The notes: a model not told the origin generated them from the sequence alone. Positions 10,003-20,439 are shown, counted from the first letter of the stretch. The stretch: DNA of 64,000 nucleotides from Coniferiporia sulphurascens (GCA_002794785.1 NBBA01000021.1:248001-312000), one strand, 5' to 3'. Made by a program: numbers and translations.

Positions 10003-10262
10003 CAGGTGGATATAATTAGTTACGCCACACCTCAATATGGAAAGTCTTTCCCAATGCCATTCCACCATTGAAAAAAAAGAAATTGCTTGCTATTAGTGCC
10101 AAAATCTCTTATACTGTAGCTACATAGTTTATGTGTACCTTCAACACTGTGAAAGTTCAATTTTGTAGCATATAGACTTGTCAAGTAAATTCACAATCAC
10201 ACTTTGGGTGATGGGAAACACATTCCATTTATAGGTGCAGCGTAACTAATTATATCCACCTG
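10003..10262. mobile_element. MITE with 23-bp perfect TIRs and TA duplication
   Basis: CAGGTGGATATAATTAGTT and four further bases at 10003-10025 are repeated in inverse at 10240-10262, giving 23-bp perfect terminal inverted repeats. The element is 260 bp, AT-rich, without coding capacity, and flanked by TA on both sides (10001-10002, 10263-10264). TA duplication and size fit a non-autonomous Tc1/mariner-type element. Its mobilising transposase is not in the window. Confidence 0.85.
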
Positions 10263-10601
10263 TACAAGCCCTCAATCCCTCACTTTGCCAGGGACTTACC
10301 TCACATAGACATTTTACTTTTGGGATATTTTCTGGGAATTAACCAGTCCCCAAATAACCAAAGTGATGTGTCATGCAAGACCCTGCCAAAAATGAGAATC
10401 ACAGGGAAAAATTACTTGCTGGAAGGAAAGCCCTAGTAAGAAAATGTCACTCACTCTTCTGGTATAACTTATAGTGCTCAGGTATTTAAGGAGGAGGTTT
10501 TGATGGCTCTGTAGAAAATACAGTCACACTCTCAGTAGCTGCTGGTATGGCTTATATGGTCCAAAATAAGTTGCATCATATCTGATCCATCTTCTTAACA
10601 G
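10263..10601. other. non-coding, nothing recognised
   Basis: No reliable coding signal. The last bases, TTCTTAACAG at 10592-10601, look like a splice acceptor for the first exon of the decayed UFD4 fragment that follows. Confidence 0.4.
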
Positions 10602-11812
10602 ATGGTTCAAAGGTGGATGCACAGACACCAGATGGAACCTGTGCCAGTGTGGCAACACCTAATCCTGCATTGGGTACTGCAGGACCAATGTCTGGCTCAT
10701 CAGATTGGAAGCCTTCTTATGTAGCTGCACTCAAGAACAAAGGCAGCAATTGGCATCTAGAATTCAACATGGATGGTCATATTCTCCCTTTGGATATGAC
10801 TATCTATGGGGCAGTACACCAACATGAGGCTCGCAAGTCTCCAGGGGGCACCGTCCCGTCAAATATGATCTGGCAAGAAGTGTATACCGTGAAATACAAG
10901 AAAGTAACCGGCCTTCAACAGGTTGCCGAAAGTAAGTCTGGTGTGCCCTTCGGCCTGATTTACATTCGACTTAACCCTCATAAGCCGCAGTTGATCCCCC
11001 GTCGTGGGCAAGATCACCTGTCTCTTTGCTAGCCTCCCTTCATGATGAGTCATTGTACTCGAAAATTCTTAAGCTTTTGTGCATCCTACACAGACTGAAC
11101 GCAGACATTAATGACGATAGCTTTTCGAGTGCCCGGCCACTTCCTGAGACAGCTTTTATTAATAATAAATTGACCGCTAAGTTGACTCGTCAGCTAGAAG
11201 AGCCGATGATCATAGCTAGGTGCGTAATTTGACGTTGCTTTAGCTACGTGTTCTCTTTTTGTTTTCAGCTCCTGCCTTCCGGAGTGGGCCATGGATCTCC
11301 CACTTCATTTCCCTTTCTTATTCCCATTCTCTACACACTTCTCATTCCTACAGTCAACATCCTTCGGATATGCGCACCTTATTTTAAAATGGCAGAGCCA
11401 AAAGCGTGCCCAGGAGACGTCTCGGAGAGACGACACATTTGGTTTCCTCGGGCGCTTGCAAAGGCAAAAGATTCGGATATCAAAAAAGCATATACTTGAG
11501 TCCGCTTTCAAGGTGTTCGAGCTTTATGGGTCGTCTTCATCGATTTTGGAGGTCGAGTACTTTGATGAGGTTGGAACTGGATTAGGTCCGACACTTGAAT
11601 TCTATTCCATGGTGTCCAAGGAGTTCGCAAGGCGGGACTTGAAGATTTGGCAAGACGCTGACACTACTCATCCTGGCGTTTATGTTCTGCATCCCACCGG
11701 TCTCTTCGCTCCAGTGGGGCCGTCTGATACCACAGCTGACTGTGGAGAAAAGTGTACCTATGTATTCAAGATTATCGGTCAATTCGTCGCGAAGGCGATG
11801 CTCGATTCTCAT
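10602..11812 (+). pseudogene. UFD4: UFD4/TRIP12-type HECT E3 ubiquitin ligase fragment
   Basis: UFD4-type ligases add ubiquitin chains to N-end-rule and fusion-degradation substrates. Recognisable blocks in order: WHLEFNMDGHILPLDMTIYG (about 10751-10810), ETAFINNKLTAKLTRQLEEP (about 11145-11204), then after a 49-nt intron (11220-11268) the stretch into the HECT domain, with TSFGYAHLILKWQ, DDTFGFLGRLQRQKIRISKK, EVEYFDEVGTGLGPTLEFYS and FKIIGQFVAKAMLDS. Homology stops at about 11812, right where the family continues SRIID, so most of the HECT domain with the catalytic cysteine is missing. The N-terminal armadillo part is missing too. The frame changes near 11030. An Arg of LLRVLHRLN reads Cys (LLCILHRLN), a CpG transition. 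Retained introns mean a genomic duplicate or relic, not a retrocopy. Confidence 0.85.
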
Positions 11813-13169
11813 CGGCCGCCATGCTTGTCGGACGGATTTCATCACAAAAGAAACTGGTCGCATCACAAATTTGCAAAGGTGGTGGGACTTCAGAGGGAAG
11901 GATGGACCGGAGGTGTGCAAGGTAGTCTGGGAGGCCCCACGTTATGAACATTGGGAGCTGCATGTTATTGTAGTATGCGCTGTGAGTATTTCGTGAGCCG
12001 GAGCCCAATGGACCACCAGAGTTCCCAGAGCTATTGGCGTTTCGTGTGCCATGGTTGTGCATTGTCAAGTTATGTTGGTCCAAGTGCCGACTGCGGTGCA
12101 CGTCGACTCTGGGTATTAGAGCCAGATTTACCTCGATAAGTGTACTGATTTGGATGCTTCTTAGTGGCTAACGACCCTGTATTAGCGATTAGATAGCGAA
12201 CAGTGTCAGCTTCGAGCGAGTAAGTTGGAGAACTGGTAAAACGCACCCTGCTTTTCGGCGAAATGGATAGTGTCTTCTTTTGAGCGGAACGACATATGTG
12301 TGCCTTGCACGTAATCCGCACTTGAGGTGCACATACATCTGTTCAGCTTGGACTCAGGAAACAGTTTGCAATGAGTTACTTACGAGCTTGCCCATCCCAT
12401 AAGTGGGTTCTCCCATCGTCCGCCTCCCTGCAGAATGTCAAAGTCGATCCTCCACTTTTCTCCCCGTGCACCTCCGTTCTGCATCGTACTCCATGTCGGC
12501 TTGTAGGCTCTCACAGTCCTGTGTCGCAGCTCGCCTGTTCACCTTATTCAGTATCGTTTGTGATGGATATACCCGAGACAAGAAGACAGACCAGGAGCGC
12601 CGCTGATAACATCCGCAGTGACCGCATCTTTTGGCAGAACGGTCGTCGTAACCTCGGACGCCTTCGCTTGAGCAACCTCTATATCGGTCTGCGGTGCAGA
12701 GGTACTTTGGAAGCGGGCAAGGACACAGTCAGCTGTGGGAATTGTAGCACTTAATAGGAAAAAATAATAATAATTCACTTGATTTCACTAGGCTCGAACC
12801 CAGGACTTGGCCCTCCCACTGCAGCATCTGGGGGAGAAAGCCACAAAACATAAGATAAAATAAAATAAAATAGAGAAGGGTAGCATTATTCGTGCCATAT
12901 GCAATACCACCGGAACCTAGGGAACCTAGAGAACAAGACTTAATATCATCACGGTATCTGTGCCAATCCCAGTGGCGGATGCATAAGAGGTTCGGAAACC
13001 TGAAAGCACCTGACTCTAAGCGAGCCTCCATACGGTTCGGAAACTGCTCAACCACTGAGCCATTCAGGCCATGAAATTTCTTCAAAATTCATTCCCTATG
13101 ACTACCTTACTGACCCAATTTCCATTTACAGTCATGCTTTCTAATTAACATTACAGGCTTTAGGTTATA
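11813..13169. other. rearranged sequence between two pseudogenes
   Basis: No complete gene. A piece at about 11826-11975 reads RTDFITKETGRITNLQRWW in one plus frame and could be an exon fragment of another gene, but I cannot name it. The region 12120-12780 has only short frames. A Pol III-box-containing repeat lies at 12785-13070. Confidence 0.35.
12785..13070 (-). repeat. candidate tRNA-derived SINE-like element
   Basis: On the minus strand the segment opens GGCCTGAATGGCTCAGTGG, containing a perfect Pol III A box (TGGCTCAGTGG, 13052-13062). It closes with a perfect B box (GGTTCGAGCC, 12791-12800) followed by an ATTATTATTATTTTTT tail. The boxes are about 250 bp apart, far wider than in a tRNA gene, and no acceptor stem pairs, so it is not a functional tRNA. 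Only one copy is in this window, so the repeat status is inferred. Confidence 0.45.
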
Positions 13170-16100
13170 GACTCAAATGAAGTCGATCGCCCGCAGGAGA
13201 TCAACCAGCTCATGGACACGCTCAAGAGCGCCAGCACTATCCTCCTCACTCTCTCCAAAGCAGTACTACAAATTGTGTACATGCGTGGTTTCCCACTATT
13301 CCGTCTCCCGATGCCGCAGCACTGACGCACGTCCTCCGCAGACATGGCCGTGTTTGACGCCCTCCGACACCTCATTAATTACCTCTACGATGCACACACC
13401 AGGGAAAGCACCATCTTGCAGACCTCTATGAGCTCATTCAATATGCAGGCAACATCGTCCCGCGTCTGTACCTTATGATCACCGTCGGCGCCGCCTACAT
13501 GTCTATCCCCGACGCGTTCGTCAAGGAGATCATGAAGGACATGATGGAGATGTCGTGTGGTGTACAGCACCCTACCCATGGTCTCTTCCTCTGCCACTAC
13601 CTCAGCGGACAGACCTGGGATAACCTCCCTGTAGGCAACGACAAGGGGTACGTGTCCTACCCCCGCTCTGCTCCCTGACCTCATTTCCACCATAACAGCC
13701 CGGTCCGAAACCTGCAGGACTCGAACGCATTTGAACTCACCGACTTCATCGAGATGAACAAGCTCTGGGTGCAGTTGCAGCACCAAGGACACTCGTGCGA
13801 CCGCGAGAAGCACGAGATGGAGCGACGCGAGCTGCGTATCCTTGTCGGTACCAACCTCATACGGCTCAGTGCGCTCGATGGCGTCGACCTCGGAATGTAC
13901 CAGCGTACAATCCTCCCAAGCATCCTCGATCAGGTTGTCAACTGCAAAGACGTCATCGCCCAAGAGTACCTCATGGAAGTCGTCATCCAAGTCTTCACCA
14001 ACAAGTTCCATGTCTACACTCTTGGCCCCTTCCTCTCCACCACTGCTCAGCTCCAGCAGTCCGTCAACATCAAGCAGATCGTCATTGCGCTCATTGACAG
14101 GCTCACCGCATATTCCGTGCGCAAGGCCGAGAATGAGAACCCGGAGGAGACGAAGCGCCAGGAGGAGGAGGAGGTGATACGGCTGGCGGAGAAGGTCAAG
14201 GTGCAGAAAGCCAAGGCCCGGACGAACAGCATTGGTCTGACTTCCGGCGCTTGGGTCTCAGAAGACACAATTTGGGGAATCGACGAGCCCGACTTTAGAA
14301 GACGCCGAAAAGTCGTTCGCGGATCTCAGTCTGAGCAACGGGGAAGCAGCGCTGAATGGTGAAAAGTCGCTGACAGAGGAGAAGGGTAAGGAAAAGGAGG
14401 CTGCGCCTTTGAAGAAGTTCAGAAGTATACCGGAGAACGTCAAGCTGTTTGAGGTCTTTCGGTATCAAGTGGTTGAACTCATCAAGGTGAGGCATTTCAT
14501 ATACAATTTGGGCAGCTAATTAATACTAGTCTCTTAGGCAAGGCCGGACTTGTCCATCCAGGATATCACAGCACTCTTAGTGTCCCTTATGAATATATCC
14601 GTCAGTTGTTATCCTGATTGCCTAGAATACGTCGACCAGATCTTAGGCTTTGCAAGCGAGAAAATCAAAGAATTCTCAGACAGGTCAGCTACATGCTCTA
14701 TCAACCGACTACCCCCACTCACTCACACCCCCACTCAGCCTGGACCTGCACGCGATGCAAACAATGAACAACCTCGCCTCGCTCCTTGTCGCTCCCATCA
14801 ACTCCTACCAATCCGTGCTAACCCTACTCGCTCTCCCGCGGTACGCCAACCTGCTCCTCCTGCAGCCCTTCACGACGCGTTGTTCGCATGCACACGCCAT
14901 CATCGCGTCCGTGCTCAAGAACGAAACTATCATCGAGACGCCCGAGGACGTGCACGGTGTGCTAGAGCTCTGTCAGGTGCTTGTGCACGATCAGCTTGAT
15001 ACCGCGGTGGCTAGTGGCGGGCAGGGCTCGGGCTCGGGTGCGCACCGGCCTCCTGCGCATGTAGATTGCGAGGAGATGGCAGAGGAGCAGGGATGAGATG
15101 GGTTGCGAGGATGGTGCACCTGTTCCGCACGGACGCACTTGATGTGCAGTTCGAGGTACGTGTGCCGTCTTGCCCGTTAAAGCGGAGAGAATGACAGTGT
15201 TCTTTAGCTCTTCCAAGAAGCACGGATACATTTCGAAGCTGGGGGAGAGCGGATACGGTATACGTACCTGGTGCTCATTACGAACGCCATAAAATTATGC
15301 CGGCGGTACAAAAAGCGGGAACACGAGGTAAGCGAAAGCCCATAACGAACACCTCCAAAACGCGTCTAATGAAACGCAAACGTGCTCTAGGAGGACGACT
15401 GGCAATCCAAAGTGTCCACGATCCTCAAATTCACGCGCCAGCTCATCTCGATCCTCTTCACACAAGTCGAAGCTCCCGCCATCGCACTACGGCTCTTCCT
15501 GCTCGCTGCGCAAGTGTCCGACGAATGCGGGTTCGAAGACCTGACGTACGACCTATACATGCAGGCGTTCACCGTGTACGAGGACAGCCTTTCAGACAGC
15601 TGTGTGCAGCTGCAGGCCGTCACGCTGCTCGTCGGCACGCTACAGGGCGCACGTGTGTTTTGCGCGGATAATTATGATATGCTTATCACGAAGGCGGCGC
15701 TGCATGGTGCGAAGCTGTTGAAGAAGCCCCATCAGGCGACTGCAGTGCACCTCGCGAGTCATATGTTCTGGCAGGAGGCACATGCGGGTGAGGTATTGGA
15801 GCAGGGCTGCCAGGAAGTGGGTGCTGCCGCCGGCGAAGCCGCTACTGCTGCTGTGTCGGAGGGGACAGAGGGGCCGAAGGCTGTATGTGTCACTTTTTAT
15901 TTTATTTTTAAATCTATGCTTTGGAGGAACTTGAGCTTACGAATTGCGAATTGGGCAGTACCCGCACCAGGATAGCAAGCGCGTCCTTGAGTGCCTGCAG
16001 AAATCGCTACGCATCGCAAACTCCGCGACGGAGGACATCGTGACCGTGCAACTCTATTGCGATGCTCTTGACCAGTACCTCTACTACCTGGACCACAATG

Positions 16101-16505
16101 TGCCAGCAGTAAGCAATCCAATCTCAAACTCAAACTACCTTCTCAACGCCCTTACTTACTTTACCCTACCCTCTCTCTACCCGCGCGCAGGTAACTCCCA
16201 AGTTCGTCAACAGCCCCGTCGAGCTAATCACATCAAGCATCGACGGGATCTCCTCACCCGACGTCCACCCCTCGCAGCACGCGCCGCCAGGGCTCATCGA
16301 CGGCATCCAAACGCCCGATATGATCGCGCGTCATTTCCGTAATACCCTTGCGTATATCCAAGCGCAGAAGGCCGCAGCCGCAGCCGCAGCCGGTGCGGGT
16401 ACGGGGGCGGGGGCGGGGACGACGGACACACGGTGGGACGAAGTCGACGTCGTTGGCGCGATGCTTAAAATGGGGCTCACGCAGGACGGCAGCGCGGCGC
16501 GGTAG
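13170..16505 (+). pseudogene. VPS35: VPS35 retromer subunit, decayed and N-terminally truncated
   Basis: Vps35 is the central scaffold of retromer, which recycles cargo from endosomes. Recognisable family blocks run from LMDTLKSAST (13210) through the Rab7/Vps26-binding PRLYL motif (about 13463), [37 protein letters not shown] and [16 protein letters not shown], to the C-terminal helical solenoid (DLYMQAFTVYEDSLSDS, QLYCDALDQYLYYLDHN) and a TAG at 16503-16505. The N-terminal third is absent. I see at least four frame breaks: near 13257, near 13393 (one G missing), near 14290 (one extra base) and near 15093 (about 5 extra bases and a stop). Six Arg codons in conserved positions have become Cys, His or Trp by CpG transitions. 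Introns are kept (for example 15878-15958). It is most likely a dead duplicate; the functional copy should be elsewhere. Sequencing error could explain the indels but not the Arg changes. Confidence 0.85.
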
Positions 16506-17001
16506 TTTCGTTTCTGTGATTCGTCCTGTTTTCCTGTTTCTATCAACACCGTCTACACTGTTTTTCTCTCTCTCCTCTCTTCTTTTCACTCCTCTTTATT
16601 CGATATTGTTTTCGAATCGCGTGTAGACATCGATCGATTGAGCATCACGGGAAGGTGTCTGCTGTTGTGCTTAATATATATTTAGCGGATCATCTTATGC
16701 TTTTTTTAGATCTCTCCATCTGTTTCCGCCCCTCAGAACCAAAGCTGAAGCCGAGATCAGAGTAAGAATTAGAGACACAGAAGACCAAGATGCATGATTT
16801 CTTTTGGGAGGGGGGTGGTGCATTACTCCCAAGAAGGTAGTGGGTACAGTACGGTACTTTACAGCACTAACATGATAGTGTGAGCTATTGTATAAAGGAC
16901 ATATGGTATGGGCAATGGATGGTGGGCAGAGACGAGGTGGATGTTACAAGTAGGCAAGTAGACATAGTGTGGGGGATATAGTATATAGTGTGTAATGCAT
17001 T
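16506..17001. other. 3' flank of VPS35 relic, non-coding
   Basis: A pyrimidine-rich downstream region followed by G-rich and AT-rich sequence. No gene or repeat copy recognised apart from GCATT at 16997-17001, the target duplication of the following LTR. Confidence 0.5.
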
Positions 17002-17826
17002 TATTAAATAAATATAACGAACATACTAAATATAAAGATGGTCATATGATTAACCATCTTACTAAGTGAACGATAACGCAATGATAACACCATATGAGCA
17101 GGAGCCATGATAGTTATAGTATATGTAGTTCACAGTAGATGTATGTTACAATTTTCCTTTACTTTCACCTACTGCGCTGACTCATTTCCTCTTTGTCATC
17201 ATCAGTCAGTGCAACTCCCCCATTTCTCTGCCTTACTCATCCTTATTTGCCTGGCGCCATAAGATGCCATGATGACGCCATATTGCACCATCATGACGTG
17301 CTTTGCTTACTGATCACCGTACTTGTATTACCAAGGCATTCCTTGAGTTTCCATGACCTTCCATAGTCTGGTAAACACACCTAACCAAGTCGCTACAGTA
17401 GCAAACACATAGAGTAGCATATAAGCATGTAACTTCAGTAGCACAAGCCCTAAGCTTGTGCTCTTTGTTCATACAAGCCCATTATCTGCTACCACCAGTC
17501 TACTGTGTGCCTATAGGCCATTAGTCACTTCGTCGTAACCCGACTTCACTCTAGAAGCACATCGTGTCCACATTGCCGATCAGGAAGCCCCATCAACAAT
17601 CATCCTCGACTTATGACATCTAGGAAGCCCCATTGCCATACTACCAGCCCTGACGATCAGGAAGCCCTGACGTCGATCAGATCATCGCGTAACCATTGAG
17701 CTTAACAATGTATACAAGGAGAGCTGGTCTCTACCATGAAATACATTGGTTTACGCTGATAACCCACCTTAGCCCTTGACTACCACTGCACCTCATCGTC
17801 TATCACAAAGTGTGTAGATTTTAAGA
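17002..17826 (+). repeat. copia solo LTR split by a nested LTR
   Basis: The two parts (17002-17143 and 17713-17826) together give a 256-bp copia LTR from TATTAAATAA to GATTTTAAGA. Perfect 5-bp duplications GCATT flank it (16997-17001, 17827-17831). The interruption is the second-family solo LTR at 17144-17707 with its own duplication, so copia inserted first. Confidence 0.93.
17144..17707 (+). repeat. solo LTR, second family, nested in copia LTR
   Basis: 564 bp from TGTTACAATTTTCC to TTGAGCTTAACA, flanked by ATGTA at 17139-17143 and 17708-17712. Removing it and one ATGTA restores an uninterrupted copia LTR of the expected 256 bp, which confirms the boundaries. Confidence 0.95.
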
Positions 17827-17831
17827 GCATT

Positions 17832-18283
17832 CATAATCAGTCATTCATACTTGCTTTCCATATGTTGGGGGGAGGCAAAGCAGAGCAGGATAATACTAAC
17901 TATGCAGAGACCAAATCCAATGTGCATGTCATGGGCAACTAAGCAACATTGAGCACTGTCCATAGTTCAGTATCATAATACTCCAATCATTTGAGGACTT
18001 GGGACTGAAAAAATAGTTCAAATATTCTGAAATACTCAAAGTACTCAAAAATAGCTATAATACTTATCAGAAGGTAATATAGTGTTATATACTTCTATAT
18101 AGTATTATTTGAGCAGTATATAGTACTATATACTGCTATATAGCACTATTAGGCCACTATATAGTACTATATACTGCTATATAGCACTATTAGGCCACTA
18201 TATAGTGCTATATAGTGCTATATATGCTATATTATCTCAAAAGCAACAAAATAGTCCTATTTAATGCTATATAATGCTATATA
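17832..18283. repeat. non-coding with 41-bp tandem repeat in TATATAG-rich tract
   Basis: The first 230 bases hold nothing recognisable. From about 18070 the sequence is TATATAG-rich; at about 18115-18215 a 41-bp unit (ACTATATAGTACTATATACT, CTATATAGCACTATTAGGCC) is repeated in tandem. The vocabulary is shared with 8275-8420. Confidence 0.7.
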
Positions 18284-18843
18284 TGTTAAGCTCAACGGTT
18301 ACGAGATGATCGATGTCGGGGCTTCCTGATCGTCTAGTCTGATGGTACGGCAACGGGGCTTCCTAGATGTCGTAAGTTGGGGGTGATCGTCGATGGGGCT
18401 TCCAGATTGACGCTGCGGATGCAATAGGCTTTTGGGAGCAAGTCGGGTTACGACGAAGCGACTAGTGGCCAAGCGGCACACAGTGGATTGGTGGTAGCAG
18501 ATAATGGGCTTGTATGAACAAAGAGCACAAGCTTAGGGCTTGTGCTACTGAAGTTACATGCTTATATGCTATTCTATGTGTTTGTTACTGTAGCGACTTG
18601 GTTAGGTGTGTTTACCAGACTATGGAAGGTCATGGAAACTCAAGGAATGCCTTGGTAATACAAGTACGGTGATCAGTAAGCAAAGCATGTCATGATGGTG
18701 CAATAAGGCATCATCATGGTGTCTTATGGCGTAAGGCGGAATAAGGATGAGTAAGGTAGAGAAATGGGGGAGTTGCGCTGACTGATGATGATGAAGGGGA
18801 AGTGAGTCAGTGCAATAAGGAAAAGTAAAGGAAAATTGTAACA
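18284..18843 (-). repeat. second-family LTR, no target duplication
   Basis: 560 bp from TGTTAAGCTCAACGG to GGAAAATTGTAACA on the plus strand, full length by comparison with the other copies. The flanks (ATATA before, GTATT after) do not match. The adjoining partial LTR at 18846-19085 in the same orientation suggests recombination between two elements. Confidence 0.9.
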
Positions 18844-18845
18844 GT

Positions 18846-19085
18846 ATTAGGTTGTTTACATGGCTATGGAAGGTCATGGAAACCCAAGGAAGGTCTTGGT
18901 AATACAAGTGAAGGTATCAGTAAGCAACACACGTCATGATGGTGCATTAAGGTGTCATCATGGCGTCTTATGGCGCAAGGCGAGGAAGGATGAGTAAGGT
19001 AGAGAAATGGGGGAGTTGCGCTGACTGATGATGACAAAGGGGAAGTGAGTCAGCGCATAAGGGAAAGTAAAGGAAAATTGTAACA
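18846..19085 (-). repeat. partial second-family LTR
   Basis: About 240 bp matching the 5' part (in LTR orientation) of the second family, ending GGAAAATTGTAACA at 19085. It starts directly after the full copy, giving a full-plus-partial tandem in the same orientation. Confidence 0.8.
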
Positions 19086-19505
19086 GTGTCCTTTGGCTAT
19101 GAAGTTGGCTTTGTATGCAAATAGTTGTTCTCGTAATTGTTTATTGATATTATGAACTATTTGGTGTGCTGCTTCTGCATAATCAGTTGATGTAATAACC
19201 GCCCTTTGATAACATAATTCATTATGTGGCTGATTATAAATCTTGGTTCTTGTATAAGTGCTGATTACATATCTATTCGATTGATATGAGAACATAGTTG
19301 CTCTATGCTCAATTGTTACTTCTAGCCTTTCTGCCACTTGTTGTTCCCTTGTAGTATGATCGAATGTAATTTGACAGTTGTCATATCCTGCATTCTGTCC
19401 TACTGTTGCACATGCAATATTAAATGCTTTCCATGCTACTTGATCTGCATCTTTACAGCATTGGCATAGGTTCCTGGTATCGATTAGAGTTATGGGTCTT
19501 GCCAT
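19050..19505 (-). CDS. unrecognised open frame running into an LTR
   Basis: An open frame of 151 codons from the ATG at 19505. The protein begins MARPITLIDTRNLCQCCKDA and contains a Cys pair (CQCC) and an ordinary amino-acid mixture. Its last dozen residues are encoded by the start of the neighbouring LTR, so the original 3' end is lost. I do not recognise the family; a retroelement or transposon internal region is likely because it lies between repeats and its 5' end is tandemly duplicated (19384-19561 and 19563-19740). No splice sites are needed. It could equally be a chance frame. Confidence 0.35.
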   Translation of the reverse strand: MARPITLIDTRNLCQCCKDADQVAWKAFNIACATVGQNAGYDNCQITFDHTTREQQVAERLEVTIEHRATMFSYQSNRYVISTYTRTKIYNQPHNELCYQRAVITSTDYAEAAHQIVHNINKQLREQLFAYKANFIAKGHCYNFPLLSLMR

Positions 19506-19740
19506 GTCGATCTTGCTAATCCGTCAATCTGATGATCACAATTTTCATCAATTTACTAACAGTATCCTGCATTTTGTCCTACTGTTGTGCATGCAATATT
19601 AAACACTTTCCATGCTACTTGATCTGCATCTTTACAGCATTGGCATAGGTTCCTGGTATTGATTAGAATTATGGGTCTTGCCATGTCAATCTTGCTAATC
19701 TGTTGATCTGGCGATCACGATTTTCATCAATTTACTAACA
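19384..19740. repeat. 178-bp direct tandem duplication
   Basis: 19384-19561 and 19563-19740 are near-identical, each starting TATCCTGCATT and ending TTTACTAACA. They cover the start of the minus-strand open frame at 19505 and its upstream region. Many of the differences are at CpG sites (ATCGATTAG/ATTGATTAG, GTCGATC/GTCAATC). Confidence 0.88.
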
Positions 19741-20439
19741 TAGCTCATGGTAGATGTATATAAGGAGAGCTGGTCTCTACCATGAAATACATCAGTTTAT
19801 GTTAAGCTCAACGGTTAAGCGAGGATCAACATCGGGGCTTCCTGATCGACGATGTTGGTGTTACGGCAACGGGGCTTCCTAGATGTCGTAAGTCAAGGGT
19901 GATCGGCGATGGGGGCTTCCTGATCGGCGATGTGGACGCGGTGGGCTTCTTTAGCAAGTCAGGTTACGATGAAGTGACTGATTGTGCAACGGCACATGGT
20001 GGACTTGGTGGTAGCAGATAATGGGCTTGTATGAACAAAGAGCACAAGCTTAGGGCTTGTGCTACTGATGTTACATGCTTATATGCTACTCTAAGTGTTT
20101 ACTACTGTAGCGGCCTGTGTAGGGTAGTTTTACCAGACTATGGAAAGTCATGGAAACCCAAGGAATGCCTTGGTAATACAAGTAGGGCTATCAGTAAGCA
20201 AAGCACGTCATGATGATGCTATAAGGCATCATCATGGCGTCTTATGGTGCAAGGCGAATAACGATGAGTAAGGCAGGGAGATGGGGGAGTTGCGCTGACT
20301 GATGATGACGAAGAGGAAGTGAGTCAGCGCAGTAAGGGAAAGTAAAGGAAAATTGTAACAGTTTACACTGATAACCCCTGCTCCTATTGCTTTCACCACT
20401 GCACCTCATCATCTACTGCAATGTGTGTAGAATTTAAGA
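19741..20439 (+). repeat. 5'-truncated copia LTR split by a nested LTR
   Basis: 19741-19799 and 20366-20439 are parts of a copia LTR lacking about its first 123 bp; it ends TTTAAGA at 20439. The break is filled by a second-family LTR (19800-20360). CpG sites are nearly all lost (CATCATCTACTGCAATGTG), so this is an old copy. Confidence 0.88.
19800..20360 (-). repeat. solo LTR, second family, nested in copia LTR
   Basis: 561 bp from TGTTAAGCTCAACGG to AAAATTGTAACA on the plus strand, flanked by GTTTA at 19795-19799 and 20361-20365. The insertion point in the copia LTR differs from that at 17144, so these are two independent insertions into copia LTRs. Confidence 0.95.

Noticed and set aside
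12785..13070. tRNA gene suggested by A and B boxes
   Set aside because: Boxes are ~250 bp apart and no acceptor stem or anticodon arm can be drawn; kept only as a SINE-like candidate.
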